Made by a program: the position numbers and the translations under genes. Below are positions 14,935-21,966 of a stretch of DNA of 22,118 nt, piece by piece. The first letter of the stretch is position 1; every line of letters starts with the position of its first letter. Where the stretch lies: positions 1 through 22,118 of the forward strand of contig DHDO01000097.1 in assembly GCA_002399435.1 (NCBI GenBank), given 5' to 3'. The notes below the pieces were generated by a model. The model was not told the DNA's origin. It made no database searches and was given only the letters and a program-made list of their open reading frames with translations. The DNA is from Firmicutes bacterium UBA4874 (GTDB taxonomy: Bacteria; Bacillota; Clostridia; Caldicoprobacterales; DTU083).

Positions 14935-15641
14935 ATAATAATCGGAAGAATCGGAAGAATCGAACGATCCTTGTGATAGAGGACGATAAATATATTTCTC
15001 ATTTTATTGACATTTCCCTTACAAAAGAAGGGTACCATGTTCTGACTGCAGAAACGGCTGCTGAAGGAATGTTCCTGTTTTCTTCATACCGGCCTGATAT
15101 TATCCTATTGGATCTCGGTCTGCCGGACAAGGATGGTGTGGATTTGCTCCGGGAGCTCAGGGCATTTTCCGATGCTCCGGTTCTGGTCGTGTCGGCGCGT
15201 GGACAGGAAAAAGAGAAAATTGCAGCGCTGGACATGGGAGCCAATGATTACATTACAAAGCCCTTTCATATGGGTGAACTGACAGCCCGCGTCCGCGTGG
15301 CGGAACGATCTTTGCAAAAGGTCGAAGGCAATACGGGAGAAACGACGTTTACCTGTGATTGGCTTACGGTGGATTATGAAAAACGCAGGGTCCTTGTGGA
15401 TGGCAAGGAAATTCATCTGACCCCGACGGAATACAGGATCTTGCTTTTACTGATTGCAAACAAGGGTAAGGTGCTTACCCATAACTATATTATCCGGAAG
15501 ATATGGGGCTATGAAGGCAGCGACAGCAAAAGCGTGAGGGTCTTTATGGCCAGTCTTCGCCGTAAGCTGGAAAAAGACACCGTCCACCCGCGCTTTTTAC
15601 TCACCGAAGTAGGCGTCGGGTATCGCTTCGCTGATGAATAG
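14931..15641 (+). CDS. KdpE-like OmpR-family response regulator
   Basis: The 236-residue protein has a receiver domain with acidic residues E17, D18 and D19, the phosphorylated D61 (LLDLGLPD) and K110 (ITKPF), followed by an OmpR/PhoB winged-helix domain (IHLTPTEYRILLLL, and KSVRVFMASLRRKLEKD). Start at ATG 14931 overlaps the kinase stop as ATGA, with GGAGG seven bases upstream. The pair should control potassium-responsive genes. The neighbouring RCK-like gene and ktrBA are the nearest candidate targets; kdp genes may lie elsewhere. Confidence 0.93.
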   Translation: MNNNRKNRKNRTILVIEDDKYISHFIDISLTKEGYHVLTAETAAEGMFLFSSYRPDIILLDLGLPDKDGVDLLRELRAFSDAPVLVVSARGQEKEKIAALDMGANDYITKPFHMGELTARVRVAERSLQKVEGNTGETTFTCDWLTVDYEKRRVLVDGKEIHLTPTEYRILLLLIANKGKVLTHNYIIRKIWGYEGSDSKSVRVFMASLRRKLEKDTVHPRFLLTEVGVGYRFADE

Positions 15642-15697
15642 AGAGCCTGTTGGAGGGTACCAATATATGATTTTCGTGGACAATAAAATCTCAAAAG

Positions 15698-15726
15698 GAA
15701 GGCACTCAACAAAGTGCCTTCTTTTT
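15698..15726 (+). terminator. Intrinsic terminator after the KdpE-like gene
   Basis: A perfect 9-base stem GAAGGCACT / AGTGCCTTC (15698-15706, 15713-15721), a 6-base loop and five Ts. Confidence 0.88.
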
Positions 15727-15780
15727 ATATAGTACATATAGTGTATATAGTGCATACAGCGTATATAGTGCATATGGTAG
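15727..15780 (+). repeat. Six tandem copies of a 9-bp repeat
   Basis: Six adjoining units close to ATATAGTGC, the fourth and sixth being the most divergent. The array starts directly after the terminator T-tract. The unit differs in sequence from the 10-bp array at 10497-10566, but the position behind an operon end is the same. Confidence 0.8.
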
Positions 15781-15827
15781 GAAAAGCAAAGGATGGAGAA
15801 AAACTTTTTCACTAAAAAAAATAAATA

Positions 15828-15855
15828 TTGACAAGGTTTTTTGCTCTGGTATAAT
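15828..15855 (+). promoter_or_regulatory. Strong extended -10 promoter of the amino-sugar operon
   Basis: TTGACA (15828-15833), a 16-base spacer and TATAAT (15850-15855), with the extended -10 element TGG directly before it. The predicted start is near 15862, giving a leader of about 150 bases before the binding-protein ATG. Confidence 0.8.
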
Positions 15856-15864
15856 AAATATGTC

Positions 15865-15920
15865 GAAACTTCCCGGACAAATATTGAAGCTGTTTCCGAA
15901 TATTGAAGTTGTTTCAATAT
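15865..15920 (+). promoter_or_regulatory. Operator-like repeats just downstream of the promoter
   Basis: AATATTGAAGCTGTTTC and AATATTGAAGTTGTTTC repeat with a 19-base period (15880 and 15899). The second copy completes a perfect inverted repeat ATATTGAA / TTCAATAT (15900-15907, 15913-15920). A partial site GAAACTTC lies at 15865-15872. Their position at about +4 to +58 suits a roadblock repressor. The regulator is not identified; no DNA-binding gene lies within this operon. Confidence 0.6.
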
Positions 15921-16010
15921 CCTGAGTCAGTATAGAACCGGTTCGGAGAGGTAAAATAGAGGAGGTCCCAGTACAGGAAAAAAGTGCTTTTCAAGGAGTG
16001 AGGTAACAAA

Positions 16011-17279
16011 ATGAAAAAGAAAATAGCTTTATTGCTGAGCCTTGTAATGATTGTCGGTCTTTTCGCAGCCTGCGGCAGCGGCGCGAAATTCGGAAAGAAC
16101 GGCGGGGGTGCGAAAGGCAAGAACGCCAAAATCACGTTCTGGACATTGTCTCTCAGCCCCACATTTGACGATTATCTGCATGGCGTGATCAAGGACTTTG
16201 AGAGCCAGCATGCCGGAGTAAAGGTAAACTGGCAGGATGTTCCGTTTGAACAGGCGGAGCAGAGGACATTGACTGCCGCATCCGGAGGAAATCTGGCGGA
16301 TGTGATCAATCTGAATACGGACTTTTTGAAAAAGCTGGCCGCAAAGGGAGCCCTGGTGGATATGAACAAGGCTGCCGCGGATGTGAAGGATGATTATTTT
16401 GAGGGCGCATGGCAGGCAGGAAAAGTCGGCGATACCGTCTATGCGCTTCCATGGTACCTGACAAGCGGGGGTCTGATCTATAACCCGGAGATATTAAAGA
16501 AAGCCGGATTTGATGCCCCTCCAAAGACGGAAGAAGAAGCATGGAAAATGTCCGAAGTGATCCATGAGAAAACGGGAGCGTATGGATCCACACCTAATTC
16601 TGTACACCTTTATCTACCCTCCAATGGGGTACCCCTTGTATCGAAAGACGGGAAAAAGGCAGCATTCAATACCCCGAAAGCATTGGAGCTGTTTCAATTC
16701 CTGAAGAAGGAATACGATAAAGGCCTGATTCCGGACGAAGTGGTACTGGATCAGGTGAATATGCCGGAATGGTACGCACAGGAAAAGCTGGCCTGGTGGG
16801 GCACAGGGCCTCAGTTGTTCCGACAGGTCAAGGATTTGTCCCCGGAAGTTTATAACAAGTCCGATGCGGCTGCTGCCATAGTGGGATCCGTAGGCAGACG
16901 CAGTATGGCAGTCATGAATATCGCAGTTTCGTCCAAGAGCAGGCATCAGAAGGAAGCGGTGGAATTCGCCAAGTTCATTACCAACGCGGATAATCAGCTG
17001 AAGTTCTCCAAGACGACTCCGGTGCTGCCTTCCGTTAAGAAAGCAGCGGAGGATGAATTCTTTACAAAGGGAGCCGACTCACACGATGTGGCGGAAAAGG
17101 GCAGGTACTATTCCGCAAAACAGCTTGGAAGCTCCTATGATATGCTTGCACCTGTGGAAAATGTGACGCAGATCAACAAGGTGATCAACGAAGAGTACCG
17201 AAAGGTACTGCTGGAAGACAAGAACCCGCAGAAAGCATTGGATGATGCGGAAGCAGCGGTCAACAAATTGTTAAAGTAA
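16011..17279 (+). CDS. Amino-sugar ABC transporter substrate-binding lipoprotein
   Basis: The 422-residue family 1 (CUT1) solute-binding protein has lipobox FAAC with Cys21, so it is anchored outside the membrane. Motifs such as KITFWTLS, FESQHAGVKVNW and VYALPWYLTSGGLIYN are typical of sugar-binding components. The ATG at 16011 is preceded by AAGGAGTGAGG. It is the first gene of the operon that ends with NanE and a ROK kinase, so the ligand is predicted to be a sialic acid, ManNAc or a glycoside containing one of these. This is inference from neighbours, as specificity cannot be read from sequence. A stable hairpin follows the gene. Confidence 0.93.
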   Translation: MKKKIALLLSLVMIVGLFAACGSGAKFGKNGGGAKGKNAKITFWTLSLSPTFDDYLHGVIKDFESQHAGVKVNWQDVPFEQAEQRTLTAASGGNLADVINLNTDFLKKLAAKGALVDMNKAAADVKDDYFEGAWQAGKVGDTVYALPWYLTSGGLIYNPEILKKAGFDAPPKTEEEAWKMSEVIHEKTGAYGSTPNSVHLYLPSNGVPLVSKDGKKAAFNTPKALELFQFLKKEYDKGLIPDEVVLDQVNMPEWYAQEKLAWWGTGPQLFRQVKDLSPEVYNKSDAAAAIVGSVGRRSMAVMNIAVSSKSRHQKEAVEFAKFITNADNQLKFSKTTPVLPSVKKAAEDEFFTKGADSHDVAEKGRYYSAKQLGSSYDMLAPVENVTQINKVINEEYRKVLLEDKNPQKALDDAEAAVNKLLK

Positions 17280-17293
17280 GCAGGGATGGTGCG

Positions 17294-17329
17294 AGGATAC
17301 TGGTTGCAGGAAACTGCAATCAGTATCCT
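17294..17329 (+). promoter_or_regulatory. Intercistronic hairpin with a GAAA tetraloop
   Basis: AGGATACTG-G-TTGCAG pairs with CTGCAA-T-CAGTATCCT to give a continuous 16-base-pair stem containing one G-U, closed by GAAA. Only a short T run (TTTT) follows. Placed between the binding-protein and permease genes, it probably acts as a partial terminator and as a 3' end protecting the upstream message, giving excess binding protein over permease. Confidence 0.75.
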
Positions 17330-17377
17330 GTTTTATCGCAGACCGATCCATCCATGACTTTGTGTTAGGAGGCTATC

Positions 17378-18235
17378 ATGTATAAAGCACATCATGCATG
17401 GTTATTTCTTGCAATCCCCGGTATCCTGTTATTGATATTTACCGTCATTCCAACTGTGGCAGCGTTGTTCCTGAGCTTTACGAACTACAATGTATTTTCA
17501 CCGGTTGGGTGGGTAGGGCTTGCAAATTACAAACAATTGATACACGACTCCAATTTCTGGAGTGCCATGAAGAATACCCTGACGTATTGGGTGCTGGTTA
17601 CGCCGGCTCTTTCGATTCTTTCCATTTTCCTTGCCGTACTGGTGAATCGAAAAATGAAAGGCGTTTCCGTGTATCGGCTTATCTATTACTTCCCGGTCCT
17701 TGTTTCTGTAGTCGTTACCGCAATGCTGTGGAAATGGATGTTCCAGGAAGATGGAATCATGAACTATCTTTTGAGTATTTTCAACATTGCCCCGGCAAAA
17801 TGGCTAACCAGCAAATCCATGGTAATGCCCAGCCTGGCGATTGTCACCATATGGCAGGGACTGGGGTATTATATGCTGTTTTATCTGGCCGGGCTGCAGT
17901 CGATTTCGGAGGAACTATACGAAGCTGCCGATCTGGAAGGAGCCGGCTTCTGGAAAAAGCAGTTTTACATTACCTTTCCGCTGCTGCGGCCGGTTATCTT
18001 CTTTGTTGTCGTCGTGTCCACCATGTCCGCATTCAAGGAATTTACAATGATGCTGACCATGACAAAAGGCGGACCCATTGGTTCTTCCAAAACGGTCGTA
18101 TATATGATTTATGAAAAGGCATTTGAACAGCTTGACATGGGGTATGCAAGCGCCATTTCATTTGCATTGTTTCTGATTATTCTGGTCCTGACCCTTATCA
18201 ATCAAAAGTTTCTTGATAAGGACAATCAAGCATAA
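17378..18235 (+). CDS. Sugar ABC transporter permease, MalF/UgpA type
   Basis: The 285-residue CUT1 inner-membrane permease has six predicted helices, the first being WLFLAIPGILLLIFTVIPTV. The EAA loop EAADLEGAGFWKKQF lies at about residue 182 and contacts the ATPase. The ATG follows AGGAGG with a short gap. It pairs with the next gene to form the channel. Confidence 0.94.
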   Translation: MYKAHHAWLFLAIPGILLLIFTVIPTVAALFLSFTNYNVFSPVGWVGLANYKQLIHDSNFWSAMKNTLTYWVLVTPALSILSIFLAVLVNRKMKGVSVYRLIYYFPVLVSVVVTAMLWKWMFQEDGIMNYLLSIFNIAPAKWLTSKSMVMPSLAIVTIWQGLGYYMLFYLAGLQSISEELYEAADLEGAGFWKKQFYITFPLLRPVIFFVVVVSTMSAFKEFTMMLTMTKGGPIGSSKTVVYMIYEKAFEQLDMGYASAISFALFLIILVLTLINQKFLDKDNQA

Positions 18236-18248
18236 TTGAGGTGAGAAG

Positions 18249-19106
18249 ATGAGCAATAAGAACGAAAAAGAATTTTCGGTTAAACGGGCTACCCGGGTGA
18301 ATATCGGATATCACATCCTGCTGATCCTTATCGCCCTGATTATGGTGGTACCCTTTATCTGGACCCTTTCGACTTCGTTGAAAGGGCAGAATGAGGCAGT
18401 GTTCTCTTTTCCCCCTCAGTTTATTCCCGGGCATCCTACGTTTGGAAATTATGCAGTTGTGTGGAATACGCTGCCTATTGGCAGATTTCTGATCAACAGT
18501 CTTATCCTGGCTGTCTTTGGGGTCGCCCTGCCTGTGGTTCTGTGCTCCATGGCGGCTTTTCCGCTGGCGCGCATGAATTTCAGGGGGAAGAATTTTGTTT
18601 TCATGATCATCATGGGGACGATGATGATTCCCGGAGAAGTCACCATGATCCCGGTTTACCTGATCATCAACAAGCTGGGCCTGATGGGGAATTATGCGGG
18701 CATTATTCTGCCGGCTGCGGTCCCTGCCATGAGCATCTTTTTAATGCGACAGGGATTACTTGGCATTCCAAAGGAAATGGAGGAGTCTGCAATTATTGAC
18801 GGGGCTAAGGTATGGCAGATTTTTCTGCATATTATGCTCCCCATGGTAAAGCCCACACTGGCTACCATGTCCATCCTGAATTTTATCGGAGCCTGGAATA
18901 ACTTCCTGTGGCCGCTTTTGGTACTGGAGGATCCCAATACCTATCCCCTGACCCTTGGACTGTATAAACTGCAGGGGACTTTTGTCGCCAATACGAGAAT
19001 GATTGCAGCAGGTGCCATCATAGCGCTGGTACCCATTCTGGCGGTGTTTATTTTCTTCCAGAAATACTTTATTGCCGCGGCTTATTCCAGCGTGATCAAA
19101 GGCTGA
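18249..19106 (+). CDS. Sugar ABC transporter permease, MalG/UgpE type
   Basis: The 285-residue CUT1 permease has six predicted helices. The EAA loop ESAIIDGAKVWQIFLH lies at about residue 179, and the protein ends QKYFIAAAYSSVIKG, typical of MalG-like members. It starts 13 bases after the first permease gene with GAGGTGAGA as its ribosome site. No ATPase gene follows, so a shared MsmX-type ATPase encoded elsewhere is expected. Confidence 0.94.
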   Translation: MSNKNEKEFSVKRATRVNIGYHILLILIALIMVVPFIWTLSTSLKGQNEAVFSFPPQFIPGHPTFGNYAVVWNTLPIGRFLINSLILAVFGVALPVVLCSMAAFPLARMNFRGKNFVFMIIMGTMMIPGEVTMIPVYLIINKLGLMGNYAGIILPAAVPAMSIFLMRQGLLGIPKEMEESAIIDGAKVWQIFLHIMLPMVKPTLATMSILNFIGAWNNFLWPLLVLEDPNTYPLTLGLYKLQGTFVANTRMIAAGAIIALVPILAVFIFFQKYFIAAAYSSVIKG

Positions 19107-19202
19107 GAACGAACAAAGAAACCGTCCGGAGCCGGCCGAAAAGGAAGAGATGTGGGCAGGCAGCCAAACAGGGGAATGGACGGTAGAGATGGAGTTGTAA
19201 AA

Positions 19203-20321
19203 ATGACATATTTTCATCCTGGCAGAAAAGATTATAACTATATGAAGCAGTTTATTCTGGTAGGCGGCAAGACCAGCGATACCTGGGGGAAAGACGCATT
19301 TTCGCGGTATGTCACCCACCTGGACGCAGGCGGTCAGGCCGACGACTGGATGTTTGACACCTTTGCCTTCTGGCATAACCAATCCCCCCATGGAGGATCC
19401 CTGTATTCCGATATCAATATTGGAACCACGCGGACCGGGGAAGGCGATTTTTTTGCCGTCCCGGTGCCCAACCCCGGGAACCGGGAAGACTGGCTTTCCG
19501 TCCTGGACTGGTATTTTGCGCCGAATGTTTTTGCCCATGCGCTGGATGAGGTAATCGACCAGGCGGAGCAAAAACTCGGGAAACGGGATCATAAGGTGAA
19601 CCTGGTGATTACCATACCGTATCCGGGTCCCCTTCAGACACAGTTTGGGGAAATAAACGGGCAGAATTTGAACTTCACAACGAAGGGACAGAATCTTGAA
19701 AAAGCGACCAGGCAGCGCCTGGCGGCCTGTGTCTGGTTTGTGGATGAAGTGATCCGGCGCTTTCAGCGGGAGAACTTCCGGCATCTGAATTTGCTTGGAT
19801 TTTACTGGACATTTGAGACGGTTTACCGAAGCTGGGATATGGATGATCACTGGCTTCTCAAGGAGCTGCACAGGGAACTGGGGGAAAGGGACATGAAGTT
19901 TTTTTGGATCCCCTTCTGGAGCTCCTACAATGTGCATTTGTTGGATGATTATCAGAATTATTACTTTGACTGTGCCTTTTTGCAGCCGAATTATATGTTC
20001 TATCAGAATATAACGGATGTAAAGGAAGCAGCTCAGGCTGCCAGGCAGCGGAACGCAGGTATAGAGATGGAATTTTATGCTGCCCGGAATGAGCCGGCGA
20101 AAGTAAAAAAGGAACGTTTGCGAAGATTTGAGAGGTATTTATCGGGCGGTGTCGAATTTGATTATATGAAGGACTCTGCCTGTGCATGGTTTGACGGCGG
20201 AAGGGCCATTTATCGCCTTTATGGGAATCCAGATCCAGTGGAAGGGCAGATCTATGACAAAATATACCGCTTTATAAAAGGAACGTATGAACCGGCAGGG
20301 GAAGAACCGGGGGTTGTTTGA
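19203..20321 (+). CDS. DUF4855 family protein in the NanE operon (glycosidase-like, inferred)
   Basis: From ATG 19203 the product is 372 residues and has no signal peptide, so it should be cytoplasmic. I assign DUF4855 from its ordered motifs: an early KQFILVGG, DWYF with LDEVIDQAEQKLG, ITIPYPGPLQTQFG, LNLLGFYWTFE, FFWIPFW, FLQPNYMFYQ, AGIEMEF and a final SGGVEFDYMKDSA. The alternating strand and helix pattern resembles a TIM barrel. E205 (FYWTFE) and E288 or E290 (GIEMEF) sit where retaining glycosidases place acid and nucleophile; this is inference. GGAG lies 8 bases before 19203; GTG 19152 would add 17 residues with AAGGAAG in front and cannot be excluded. Its neighbours suggest cleavage of an imported ManNAc- or sialic-acid-containing glycoside. 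Confidence 0.8.
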   Translation: MTYFHPGRKDYNYMKQFILVGGKTSDTWGKDAFSRYVTHLDAGGQADDWMFDTFAFWHNQSPHGGSLYSDINIGTTRTGEGDFFAVPVPNPGNREDWLSVLDWYFAPNVFAHALDEVIDQAEQKLGKRDHKVNLVITIPYPGPLQTQFGEINGQNLNFTTKGQNLEKATRQRLAACVWFVDEVIRRFQRENFRHLNLLGFYWTFETVYRSWDMDDHWLLKELHRELGERDMKFFWIPFWSSYNVHLLDDYQNYYFDCAFLQPNYMFYQNITDVKEAAQAARQRNAGIEMEFYAARNEPAKVKKERLRRFERYLSGGVEFDYMKDSACAWFDGGRAIYRLYGNPDPVEGQIYDKIYRFIKGTYEPAGEEPGVV

Positions 20322-20354
20322 TTGTCCTGCATTTGAAGAGGAGATGTTTGGTTT

Positions 20355-21071
20355 TTGCAACGTGATTTTTTGACTGCGACGAAAGGCGGGCTGATTGTGT
20401 CCTGCCAGGCATTGGAGGAGGAACCGCTTCACAGTTCCTATATCATGTCCCGTATGGCCTATGCGGCGGTATCGGGAGGCGCCTGTGGAATCCGGGCGAA
20501 TTCGGTGGAGGATATCCGGGAGATCCGGAAGACCGTTTCCGTTCCCATGATCGGCATCATCAAGAAAGATTATCCGGACTCGGAAGTTTATATTACGCCT
20601 GCCATGAATGAGGTGGATGCCCTGATGAAAACAGGGGTGGATGTGATTTCCATGGATGCCACCAACCGGGTACGTCCCGGCGGACGGACCCTGACCGATT
20701 TTTTCACGGAAGTAAGAAGGAAGTACCCAGACCAGCTTTTCATGGCGGACTGCGCCACATACGAAGAAGGCTGCCTTGCAGAGAAACTTGGCTTTGACAT
20801 TGTCAGTACGACGCTGAGCGGATATACCAGGGAAACCCGTGGGAACCAACTGCCGGACATCGCATTGATAAAGCGGTACTGTCAGGACCTGAAGGTACCG
20901 GTGATCGCAGAAGGCGGCATATGGAGTCCGGAGGTTCTCGCCGGTCTGTTTGAAATCAGGGGGCTGCATGCGGCAGTGATTGGATCGGCCATTACCCGGC
21001 CGCAGGAGATTACAAAGCGGTTTGTTCAGGCACTGAATGATGGAGGTCCGAATGAAAATACTGACAATTGA
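20355..21071 (+). CDS. nanE: N-acetylmannosamine-6-phosphate 2-epimerase
   Basis: The 238-residue TIM-barrel enzyme interconverts ManNAc-6-P and GlcNAc-6-P. Family motifs are present in order: GLIVSCQALEEEPLHSS, PMIGIIKKDYPDSEVYIT with the catalytic Lys (K70 or K71), SMDATNR, ADCATYEEG, LGFDIVSTTLSGYT, AEGGIW with the catalytic E186, and VIGSAITRPQEIT. Length is as expected for NanE. Start is TTG 20355, ten bases after GAGGAGA. The 3' end overlaps the ROK kinase start by 20 bases, so the two steps are coupled. Confidence 0.96.
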   Translation: MQRDFLTATKGGLIVSCQALEEEPLHSSYIMSRMAYAAVSGGACGIRANSVEDIREIRKTVSVPMIGIIKKDYPDSEVYITPAMNEVDALMKTGVDVISMDATNRVRPGGRTLTDFFTEVRRKYPDQLFMADCATYEEGCLAEKLGFDIVSTTLSGYTRETRGNQLPDIALIKRYCQDLKVPVIAEGGIWSPEVLAGLFEIRGLHAAVIGSAITRPQEITKRFVQALNDGGPNENTDN

Positions 21072-21942
21072 TTTGGGGGGTACGATGACAAAATACGGCC
21101 TGTTCACGGACGGGGTGCTGCCTGCGTCCTATGAACGGCCGACGGATGCAAAAAAAGGTGCAAAGCATATCATCGACCTGATCTGTGAGATCACCGCGCA
21201 GTTTGAAGACGTTTCCTGCCTGGGGATCAGCACCTGCGGATATGTGGATCCGTGGGACAAAAAAATTGTGTTCTCCACAGACGCCGTACCCGGTTATACC
21301 GGAGTTCCCATCGGGAAGATCCTTGAGCAGAAAACGGGTCTTCCCGTTGCTGTGGAAAATGACGCAAAATGTGCCGCCATCGGAGAGATGCAGGAGGGAA
21401 AGGGAATGAAATACAATAATTTTTTATTTCTTTCCTATGGGACGGGAATTGGCGGAGCCATTGCCGTAAACGGTGCGATACATCACGGGAGCCATGGGCT
21501 GGCGGGCGCCCTGGGCCATATGACCATTCATGCGGACGGCCTGGAGTGTACCTGCGGAAGGCGGGGCTGTTATGAGATGTATGCCTCCACCAATGCCCTG
21601 TTGTCTTCGATCAGGGACCGGACCGGGGTTACCATGAATGGGCGGGAGGCATTTGCCCACAGCGGCGATAAAAGGATCCGCAGGGAAATCGATCTGTGGA
21701 TCGACGAGGTAACGGCAGGCCTGATTTCTCTGGCAAATATTTTTGATCCCTCTGCATTTATTCTGGGCGGAGGAGTCATGGAACAGGAAAATCTGATCCG
21801 GGAAATTGGAAAACGGCTGAACGGTCAAACCATTGGCGGATTTACCGATATTGCAGTATGCCAGGCGAAGCTGGGAAATACTGCCGGACTCTATGGCGCT
21901 TATTATAATGCCATGGCGCTGCTTACGGAGAAACAGCCATAA
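21052..21942 (+). CDS. nanK: ROK-family sugar kinase, probably N-acetylmannosamine kinase
   Basis: The 296-residue kinase has the ATP-binding DLGGT (residues 7-11), the catalytic segment ENDAKCAAIGE, the phosphate loop SYGTGIGG and the ROK zinc site (H156 with C166, C168 and C173, in CTCGRRGC). It has no DNA-binding domain, so it is an enzyme rather than a NagC/Mlc-type repressor. Adjacency to nanE makes ManNAc the most likely substrate; glucose, mannose or another hexosamine is possible. Start at ATG 21052 follows GGAGG; a longer frame to 21037 would include the ribosome site. Confidence 0.88.
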   Translation: MKILTIDLGGTMTKYGLFTDGVLPASYERPTDAKKGAKHIIDLICEITAQFEDVSCLGISTCGYVDPWDKKIVFSTDAVPGYTGVPIGKILEQKTGLPVAVENDAKCAAIGEMQEGKGMKYNNFLFLSYGTGIGGAIAVNGAIHHGSHGLAGALGHMTIHADGLECTCGRRGCYEMYASTNALLSSIRDRTGVTMNGREAFAHSGDKRIRREIDLWIDEVTAGLISLANIFDPSAFILGGGVMEQENLIREIGKRLNGQTIGGFTDIAVCQAKLGNTAGLYGAYYNAMALLTEKQP

Positions 21943-21944
21943 AG

Positions 21945-21964
21945 AGATATATTCAGGTATATCT
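21945..21964 (+). terminator. Weak AT-rich hairpin after the kinase gene
   Basis: AGATATA / TATATCT (21945-21951, 21958-21964) with a 6-base loop, followed by only two more Ts. It is a poor terminator, so the operon may continue beyond the window. Confidence 0.35.
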
Positions 21965-21966
21965 TT

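Noticed and set aside
18756..19937. 393-codon open frame on the minus strand
   Set aside because: It is antisense to the second permease and the DUF4855 gene, which have family motifs and ribosome sites; no domain is recognisable in the antisense product.
20139..21107. 322-codon open frame on the minus strand
   Set aside because: It lies antisense to nanE, whose catalytic motifs are intact; it is a shadow frame.
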